Below, one piece after another: positions 58,540 through 64,000 of a stretch of DNA of 64,000 bases. Both the position numbers and the translations under genes were made by a program. This stretch comes from Streptomyces sp. GESEQ-35 (GTDB lineage: Bacteria > Actinomycetota > Actinomycetes > Streptomycetales > Streptomycetaceae). The notes under the pieces were generated by a model. The model was not told the DNA's origin. It saw only the letters and a program-made list of their open reading frames with translations, and did no database searches. Positions within the stretch are counted from its first letter, which is position 1. Each line of letters begins with the position of its first letter. The stretch covers positions 62,001 to 126,000 of the forward strand of contig NZ_JAFFSX010000025.1 in NCBI RefSeq assembly GCF_017948485.1, read 5' to 3'.

Positions 58540-61296
58540 CTACCGTCCGAGCGGTCCCGCGCACGTCTCCGGCCAGTTGAACGGTCCGGGCGCGCGAGGA
58601 TGGCTACGCAGCGCCTCGTCGAGCCTGTCGAGCGTTGCGCGGTCGTATTCGTCGAGCTCCGTGCTCTGGGGAATCGTTCCGGCGTTCGTGGCGGCGGGAG
58701 CGCTGGACACCTCGCGCATCAGCACCAGTCGAGCGCCGTCGCCGTCGCTCTCGCGGACGTCGAGCACGCGCAGCAGCGTGCCCGGCGCGAACACGATCTC
58801 GTCCCGCTTCGCGGCGGCTCCCGGTCCGCCCGTCAGCTCGCGCACCCGGCGGCCCGTCGCCGACCAGATCACGTACTGCGGACCGGCGGGGCGCGGCGTG
58901 CCCGGCCAATGGGGCAGCCCGCCGACGGGTGCCGCATCGCGCACCAGGTTCCCCGGGACGACGCCGTCGTCCGCGCCATCGGTGCCGCGGAAGGCGGGGC
59001 CGCGGTACGACGGGAGCCGGCGCAGCGCCGACGCCACGCACGCGGCGTAGCACAACGCCCGCTCGTCACCGGCCCGCACGCCCCGGGCCAACTCGTCATG
59101 CCCCAGCGGACCTTCGGCGGCGTGCAGATACGCGTGCAGCGCGATCAGGTCGTCCCTGGCGTCCTCCAGCTCCGGCCCGCGCAGCGCGGGCATCCTGGTG
59201 AGCGCCCGCGTGACGGCGGCGCCGTGCCGCTCCCAGCTCTCCTCCGCCAGCCTCCGGAACGCCGCGCGTTGCGCTGCCGTACTGGCGTGCCCCGGCAGGA
59301 ACGGGACGGCGGGCAGCGGTCCCGCGGACACGGACACGACGGCGGGCCGTCGGTGCGAGGGGCCGGCCGGGCGTGTTTCTGGTGCCGCAACGGGCGGTGG
59401 TTCGGGGGTCCGTGGCTCCGAGGTCTCCTCGCCTGCCTCGTCGCGCGCGGGAAGGCGGCGGGCGGATGCGCGCTCGGCCGGGGCGGAGGTGGTGCGGATG
59501 TCCGGTGAGGGGCTCGGCGGGAACGGGGGTGGGGGTTCCCACGGTTCCCGCTCGTCGCTTTCGACCTGGTGCGGGTCGGGCGAGGACGCCGCTTCACCGC
59601 TGCTCGTCGGCGCCGGCTCGCTGCCGGTGGGCGGCGAGGCGGAGTCGGGAACGGGCGCAGCCTCGGGAACGGGCGCAGCCGCAGGGGCAGGAAAGTCGCC
59701 GGCGGCGGGGGCGGCCGCGGCCTCCGGGGCAGGTCGGGCCCGGCGAGCAGGGGTGGGCGGCCCCTCGGCCGCGTAACGCAGCGGGTTCCGGGGGAGCGTT
59801 GTCGTGCCGTAGCCGGCCTCCTGCGGAGCGGCCGGAGTGGTCTCGAAGCGGATGGCGCGCAGGGCGTGTTCGGCGGCGGTACGACGCAGCGCGCGGCCGT
59901 CGTCCGTGCTCGCGCCGTGCACGAACAACCGTGCCTTTCCCCGGACTTCGGCGGCGAGTCCACCCAGGAGCGTGCCGAGTACGGGGGTCAACGACTCGTC
60001 CAGAGCCTGCCCGGCGCGTCCCACCTCTATGGCCGGGCCGTCCGGGTCCGCCAGCCGGTCCGCCAACGGCGGGCGCTGCTCGTCCGTTTCGGTCAGCCAC
60101 AAGCCGGCGCGGGTCACCGCGATCTGCCAGCTCTCGGAGAGCCGGACGACGCCCTGTTCGGGCTGCACCCGGCTGTCGTGACCGTCGTCGACAGGCGAGG
60201 TCCAGCGCTGGAGCCGGGGGGCCGGTGCGGGCGCGCCCGGCTCGGCGGGACGGCACCGCACCTCGTCCACGAATGCCTGCCACCGGGGCGAGCCGTCGGC
60301 GCCGAGCACCACCGCGTGCACGCCGGACCGCGCCGCCGAGCCGTGCGTCAGCAGCGGCATTCCGGTGCACGCCGTGACCTCGGCGCCCAGCGTGTCGGAC
60401 ACCGCCTGGACGGTGGGCAGCACATCCCGGTGGCCTCCCGGGGCGATCCTGACCAGGTTCCGCGTGGGCTCCGGCAGTGCGGTGAGGAGCTCGACGACAT
60501 CGCCGGCCGAGACGTCCCCGCCCTCGGGAACGCCCAGCAGCACGGTGGGTCCCCGAGGATCGGCCGGTACGGCGTAGCACAGGTCGCCCAGGCCAGGCGG
60601 GTCCACGTCCCTGGACCGGGCGAGCACCCCGGCCGGGATCTGCTGGATCACGGAGGCGGCCCCGACCTTCTCGGGCAGCAGCTCGATCGCCGGCTGCCAG
60701 TCGGGCGCCGGCTGGCGGGGGCCGATCCGCTCCGGCTCTGCCCCGTCGGGCAGGAACCGCCACCAGCTCCCCTCTTCCCCCACCGGCCCCCCGCCGGCGT
60801 ACGGACCCCGGGCCGGCACGAACAGCCCGCCGCCGGGCACCACGAGAGCAAGCCCGTCGGGCGCGACGACCTCCAACTGCCAGGCGTCCGCGATCCGGCG
60901 GGCCAGCGCGGGTGCCTCGAGACGGTCGTCCCCGGCCGCCGTCATGACGAGCCGGACCGTGCGGATGCCGTCGTCCCGCAGCTCGTCGAGGACGCCGCCG
61001 AGCCGGGGCCACAGGTCGGCGGAGTGCGACGCGTCGGCACCGGTCAGCACCGTGACCGTGTCCGCGTCGGCGGACAGGACCCGGGCGAGGTCCGCGACGT
61101 CGGACGTGCCGAGGGCGTCGTCGGAGGGCGTACGGAGCAGCCGGATGCCGTCGTACTCCTCGACGAGCAGCCGCTCCCCTCCCTCGCCTGTGTTCGCGAA
61201 GCCCTCGGCCTGCGAGGTTGGTGCGGACTCCGCCGCGGCCGACCGGTCGCCACGCCTGCCGAACCACCTCGACCGGCCGCCGCCGGTGCGGCTCAC
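58540..61296 (-). CDS. Large T7SS-linked protein with putative C-terminal ADP-ribosyltransferase domain
   Basis: This 918-residue protein starts GTG at 61296, overlapping the previous stop (GTGA). Residues about 45-450 form two mixed alpha/beta modules (LLGVPEGGDVSAGDVVELL, VHAVVLGADGSPRWQAFVD). A ~200-residue Pro/Ala-rich linker follows. The last ~220 residues resemble an R-S-E mono-ADP-ribosyltransferase: ALRRLPSYRGPAFRG, then YVIWSATGRRVRELTG, then KRDEIVFAPGTLLRVLDV. I infer rather than prove this from motif spacing. It has no classical signal peptide. It may be an effector or scaffold of a type VII-like system. Confidence 0.7.
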   Translation of the reverse strand: MSRTGGGRSRWFGRRGDRSAAAESAPTSQAEGFANTGEGGERLLVEEYDGIRLLRTPSDDALGTSDVADLARVLSADADTVTVLTGADASHSADLWPRLGGVLDELRDDGIRTVRLVMTAAGDDRLEAPALARRIADAWQLEVVAPDGLALVVPGGGLFVPARGPYAGGGPVGEEGSWWRFLPDGAEPERIGPRQPAPDWQPAIELLPEKVGAASVIQQIPAGVLARSRDVDPPGLGDLCYAVPADPRGPTVLLGVPEGGDVSAGDVVELLTALPEPTRNLVRIAPGGHRDVLPTVQAVSDTLGAEVTACTGMPLLTHGSAARSGVHAVVLGADGSPRWQAFVDEVRCRPAEPGAPAPAPRLQRWTSPVDDGHDSRVQPEQGVVRLSESWQIAVTRAGLWLTETDEQRPPLADRLADPDGPAIEVGRAGQALDESLTPVLGTLLGGLAAEVRGKARLFVHGASTDDGRALRRTAAEHALRAIRFETTPAAPQEAGYGTTTLPRNPLRYAAEGPPTPARRARPAPEAAAAPAAGDFPAPAAAPVPEAAPVPDSASPPTGSEPAPTSSGEAASSPDPHQVESDEREPWEPPPPFPPSPSPDIRTTSAPAERASARRLPARDEAGEETSEPRTPEPPPVAAPETRPAGPSHRRPAVVSVSAGPLPAVPFLPGHASTAAQRAAFRRLAEESWERHGAAVTRALTRMPALRGPELEDARDDLIALHAYLHAAEGPLGHDELARGVRAGDERALCYAACVASALRRLPSYRGPAFRGTDGADDGVVPGNLVRDAAPVGGLPHWPGTPRPAGPQYVIWSATGRRVRELTGGPGAAAKRDEIVFAPGTLLRVLDVRESDGDGARLVLMREVSSAPAATNAGTIPQSTELDEYDRATLDRLDEALRSHPRAPGPFNWPETCAGPLGR

Positions 61297-62171
61297 GGTG
61301 TTGTTTCCGAGCCGGGTTCGGAATTCTCCGAACCGCCGGGGGCGTCTTCCGTGCTGTGCTCTCCGGCCGGCTCCCCGTCCACCGGATCTACCGGGTCCGC
61401 CAGGTTCGCCGGGTTCGCCGTCGCCGAGCCGATGTCCTCGGTGCTCATCGTCAGCGGCCAGTCGTCCACGGACGGGGTACGGGGCCCCGTCGCGGAGCCG
61501 GAGGCGGGGGCGGTCTCAGGCTCAGACCCGGGCTCGGCCTCCGCCCTGTCCATCGCCTCCTCCAGACCGTCGGTGTGCAGCACCATGCTGACCGGAGCCG
61601 AGCTGTTCAGGCACAGGCTGTACCCCTCGGGAATCCGGTCCAGGAACTCCCGCGCCTTCACCTGCTCGAAGCCCAGCCGCCCGGCGAGGTGGAGGTACTG
61701 CGGCGAGGTGTAGACCGGAATCACCGGGGTGCCGTCGGGCGCCGACGCGCGCACCGGGTCACCTTCCGCCGTGACCAGTACCGCCACTTCGGCGCGCCCC
61801 AGGGCGCTGGTGACGTCCTCGGCGGGGCCGTAGCCGGTCGTGGCCAGCTGGATGGCGGCGTCCACCTCGTCGGTGGGCTCCGGCCAGCCCATCGCGCCCG
61901 GCGAGGGCCGGTAGTCCTCGTTGTCCTGCCACTCGACGATCTCCCCGTCGAAGTCGGAGCGCCACTGGCCGACCACGGCCCACTCCGGCGGCGGTCCGTC
62001 ACCGGACCAGGCCGGGTCGATCAGGTACAGCCAGTGGTTCGGCGCGAGCCGGGCCGCCTCGATGAACTCCTCCGGCGGGGCGGGGTCCACCATCGCCGTA
62101 CCCGTCGCGGCGTCCGCGGCCTCCTCGGCCCCTGCGTCTGCGGTACGGACCTCGCCGTTGGGCTCACTCAT
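61293..62171 (-). CDS. Type VII secretion system-associated protein, paralogue 1
   Basis: This 292-residue protein has the characteristic block PEEFIEAARLAPNHWLYLID, then EWAVVGQWRSDFDGEIVEWQ, YRPSPGAMGWPEPTDEVDAA and LATTGYGPAEDVTSALGRAE. Such proteins are annotated as type VII secretion system-associated in Streptomyces; the biochemical role is unknown. A SseB-like C-terminal half (QVKAREFLDRIPEGYSLCLN) is followed by an acidic tail. Its stop overlaps the start of the 918-residue gene. It is closely related to the next gene upstream. Confidence 0.82.
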   Translation of the reverse strand: MSEPNGEVRTADAGAEEAADAATGTAMVDPAPPEEFIEAARLAPNHWLYLIDPAWSGDGPPPEWAVVGQWRSDFDGEIVEWQDNEDYRPSPGAMGWPEPTDEVDAAIQLATTGYGPAEDVTSALGRAEVAVLVTAEGDPVRASAPDGTPVIPVYTSPQYLHLAGRLGFEQVKAREFLDRIPEGYSLCLNSSAPVSMVLHTDGLEEAMDRAEAEPGSEPETAPASGSATGPRTPSVDDWPLTMSTEDIGSATANPANLADPVDPVDGEPAGEHSTEDAPGGSENSEPGSETTP

Positions 62172-62279
62172 TCTGTCCTCACTCGCTGGTTCGTACGGTG
62201 TCGTATGGATCGGGAGCGGTCATCGGCACCGCCGCGTCAGGGCTTGCGTCACGTGCCACGGATTTCGGCTCGGAAACGT

Positions 62280-62915
62280 TCAGTCCTGGGACGCGGCCCG
62301 GAGCGCGCCCTTTCCGATGAGCAGCGCCACCGGGGCGGAGGAGCTGAGGAACAGCACCTCCTCGTCGTCGCCCAGCCGCTCCAACAGGTCTGTCATCGGC
62401 ATCACGTCATGCCGGGGAAGCTGGTCCGCCTCCAGGCCGGACGAAGTGGAGAAGACGGCCACAGCGGGGACACCCTCGGGCGTCTCGTCAACCGAGGGCC
62501 GCCCCTCGTCGTCCACGCACACGGCGACCTCGGCGTCCGCCAGGGCACGGACAACGTCGTCCTCCGGCCCGTAGCCGGTGGCAGCACGCTGGACGGCCCG
62601 GTCAGCGGAGCTGACCGGTTCGGGCCACCCCATCCTCTCGGGCGACGGGCGGTAGTCGGGATTGCGCTGCCACTCGACGATCTCCCCGTGCTCGTCGGTG
62701 CGCCAGCGGCCGAGCATCGCCCAGGTCGGCGGTTCCTCCCCTTCCTCGCCGTTCCACTGCTGGTCGACGACGCCGAGCCAGTGGTCGGGGGCCAGCTTCG
62801 CCGCCTCGGAAATGTCCTCGGGAGGAGGCGGAAAGCCCGGCTCACCAGGGCGTACGAGCGTGGGTGGTTCCTCCTCGGCACCTTGTCGCCGGACGTCGTC
62901 CTCCGGGATCGACAT
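62280..62915 (-). CDS. Type VII secretion system-associated protein, paralogue 2
   Basis: This 211-residue protein repeats the same blocks: DISEAAKLAPDHWLGVVD, WAMLGRWRTDEHGEIVEWQ, YRPSPERMGWPEPVSSADRA and RAATGYGPEDDVVRALADAE. It lacks the acidic tail of paralogue 1. The ATG at 62915 follows GGAG by seven bases; a longer open frame upstream lacks family-like sequence. It lies between the edge gene and paralogue 1 in one operon. Confidence 0.85.
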   Translation of the reverse strand: MSIPEDDVRRQGAEEEPPTLVRPGEPGFPPPPEDISEAAKLAPDHWLGVVDQQWNGEEGEEPPTWAMLGRWRTDEHGEIVEWQRNPDYRPSPERMGWPEPVSSADRAVQRAATGYGPEDDVVRALADAEVAVCVDDEGRPSVDETPEGVPAVAVFSTSSGLEADQLPRHDVMPMTDLLERLGDDEEVLFLSSSAPVALLIGKGALRAASQD

Positions 62916-62961
62916 AGCTGCTCTCCAACGGTCGGTATGTGTGGTGTCGTTGTCCCAGGGG

Positions 62962-64000
62962 TCAGGGCACATTCGGCGTGCTGCCCCCGGTGCCGCTGCC
63001 TGACGGTCCGGCCCCGCCCGGGCTCGGAGTGCCCGGCTGCCTGCGAACGTGGGCGGGCAGCCGAGGCGGTTGTGGCGGCGCCGTTTTCGGAACCTGCCAG
63101 TTCGTGCCCTTCCAGACGCCCGGGTTTCCGGTGTCGGCTTCGGGAAGCAGCAGGATCTGCCGCGGCCCCCGCGGGTTGCCGGGGTTCTCACGGAGACGGA
63201 TAACACCGGTGAAAGCCCATCCGGTCCGAGCGGTGTAGTTGCTGTGCTGCTGCACCAGACGGAAGGCCGATCCTCCCAAGCCGGAGATCAGGAACACGAT
63301 CCGCGCCTGGGGCTCAAGTTCCTGCTCCAGGGGCGCGTTCCGCAGCAGTTCGCAGAACTCGCCAAGGGCCACTGGGACGGCGGCGCCGGGCAGGTGCATC
63401 ACCCGGCGGCCGTTGCTCTGTACCTCCAGGTCGATCCCGTAGACGGGCAGCGCCTTGCCGCTTTGGTCCTTCCTCAGCCACGGCGCGGCTTCCGCCCGGA
63501 CGACGGTTCCGCCTCCGGGCCGCTGCTCCTCCCAGAAGACTTGCGTCATGTCGATGCCCTGGGGCAACGGGATGCCTCCCCAACCGTACCCATGGCCCGC
63601 GCCGTCCGGCGCCCTCCACAGTTGCTCGAACGCGCCACGCCGCTCCAGGTCGAACGCGGGGTACTCGTAGCCGGTTCGGCTCACCCGGCCCGCCGCATCG
63701 GTCTGGGACATCAGTTCCGCCAGCTTCTCCCGCAACTCCTCCGGGGACAGCTTCACATCGAGGTGAAGCTGGGCGGGGCCGGACGCCTGGGGTGCGCTCT
63801 GCGGCTGCCCGCGCAGTTCTTGTTCGGTCCGGGCGGCGGCCCAGAAGGCTCGCGCGATGTCCGCCGCGCTCGGCGGCGGAGGGCTGGTCGCCAGGCCGAG
63901 CTTGGTCTTGAAAGACTGTGCGAGACCCATCACGCCCGACGGAGCGGCGGACGGAATCGGCAGCCCGAGTACCTTGCGGGCCTGGTGGTCGACGGAGCCG
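62962..64000 (-). CDS. Lonely-Cys-like protein of the T7SS locus, partial at right edge
   Basis: The frame stays open to the window edge, so the gene begins outside; 346 codons are present. An internal ATG (MMGLAQSFKTKLGLATSP) is not the true start because sequence upstream (VDHQARKVLGLPIPS) reads as protein. The later part has GYGWGGIPLPQGIDM, EFCELLRNAPLEQELEPQ and ARIVFLISGLGGSAFRLVQ, which resemble repeats in giant Streptomyces type VII substrates that have a so-called lonely Cys domain, though the usual catalytic Cys (LSCGAGG) reads ISGLGG. It ends in a Pro/Gly tail. It heads the part of the operon seen here. Confidence 0.7.
   Translation of the reverse strand, partial: GSVDHQARKVLGLPIPSAAPSGVMGLAQSFKTKLGLATSPPPPSAADIARAFWAAARTEQELRGQPQSAPQASGPAQLHLDVKLSPEELREKLAELMSQTDAAGRVSRTGYEYPAFDLERRGAFEQLWRAPDGAGHGYGWGGIPLPQGIDMTQVFWEEQRPGGGTVVRAEAAPWLRKDQSGKALPVYGIDLEVQSNGRRVMHLPGAAVPVALGEFCELLRNAPLEQELEPQARIVFLISGLGGSAFRLVQQHSNYTARTGWAFTGVIRLRENPGNPRGPRQILLLPEADTGNPGVWKGTNWQVPKTAPPQPPRLPAHVRRQPGTPSPGGAGPSGSGTGGSTPNVP

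Overview
The window is high-GC actinobacterial DNA that I read as the chromosome of a Streptomyces-type organism. The support is strong G/C bias at third codon positions, frequent GTG starts with GGAGG-like ribosome sites, Tat- and lipobox-type export signals, an actinobacterial glycogen synthase/GlgC pair, resuscitation-factor-like muralytic enzymes, and type VII secretion associated proteins. I cannot name a species from the sequence alone.

Positions 1-32,000 are dominated by sugar uptake and glycan breakdown. A ribose-type ABC system (ATPase cut by the left edge, lipoprotein receptor) faces a FadR/GntR regulator across a perfect TGGT-N3-ACCA type operator. Next is a six-gene operon: binding protein, two permeases, a clan-A glycosidase, a 42-residue ORF and a GH38 alpha-mannosidase. 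A LacI repressor lies divergent to it with CATTAG repeats between. Then come a secreted alpha/beta hydrolase, an operon of three exported glycosidases (GH29, GH20, GH29), an amidase, small conserved proteins, a zinc-ribbon SDR protein, an unusual tandem-repeat block and a WS/DGAT acyltransferase. An exported GH92 alpha-mannosidase plus PA14-GH2 operon and a BNR/sialidase-like protein follow. Together these enzymes could strip mannose, fucose, HexNAc and beta-linked sugars from complex glycoprotein-type glycans and import the products.

Positions 32,000-42,200 look like ordinary chromosome: glgC, a glycogen synthase gene, an EamA-like permease, a LysM/M23 cell-wall hydrolase, gnd, a racemase-like protein, a GNAT, panD and a two-repeat lipoprotein.

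Positions 42,200-52,000 are a decayed accessory region. It holds MarR, aldolase, TetR and MocR fragments, a DUF3500 gene with an in-frame TAG, a frameshifted SDR beside an intact TetR, a truncated second gnd copy fused to an IS110 remnant, a second IS110 tail, remnants that look like an IS5-type transposase, and an IS701 N-terminal fragment. Between the IS110 and IS701 remnants is the most interesting locus: a SAM methyltransferase, a 23-codon ORF with strong coding signature, a stem-loop and a SagB-type (nitroreductase-fold) dehydrogenase. This arrangement resembles a small RiPP (modified peptide) cassette of a class I do not recognise.

Positions 52,000-64,000 carry an amino-acid permease, an O-methyltransferase, a membrane-anchored ricin-type lectin, a broken EamA gene, an SDR, and a four-gene minus-strand operon running off the right edge. 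That operon encodes a lonely-Cys-like protein, two paralogous type VII secretion associated proteins and a 918-residue protein with a possible C-terminal ADP-ribosyltransferase domain. I saw no rRNA, tRNA or CRISPR array.
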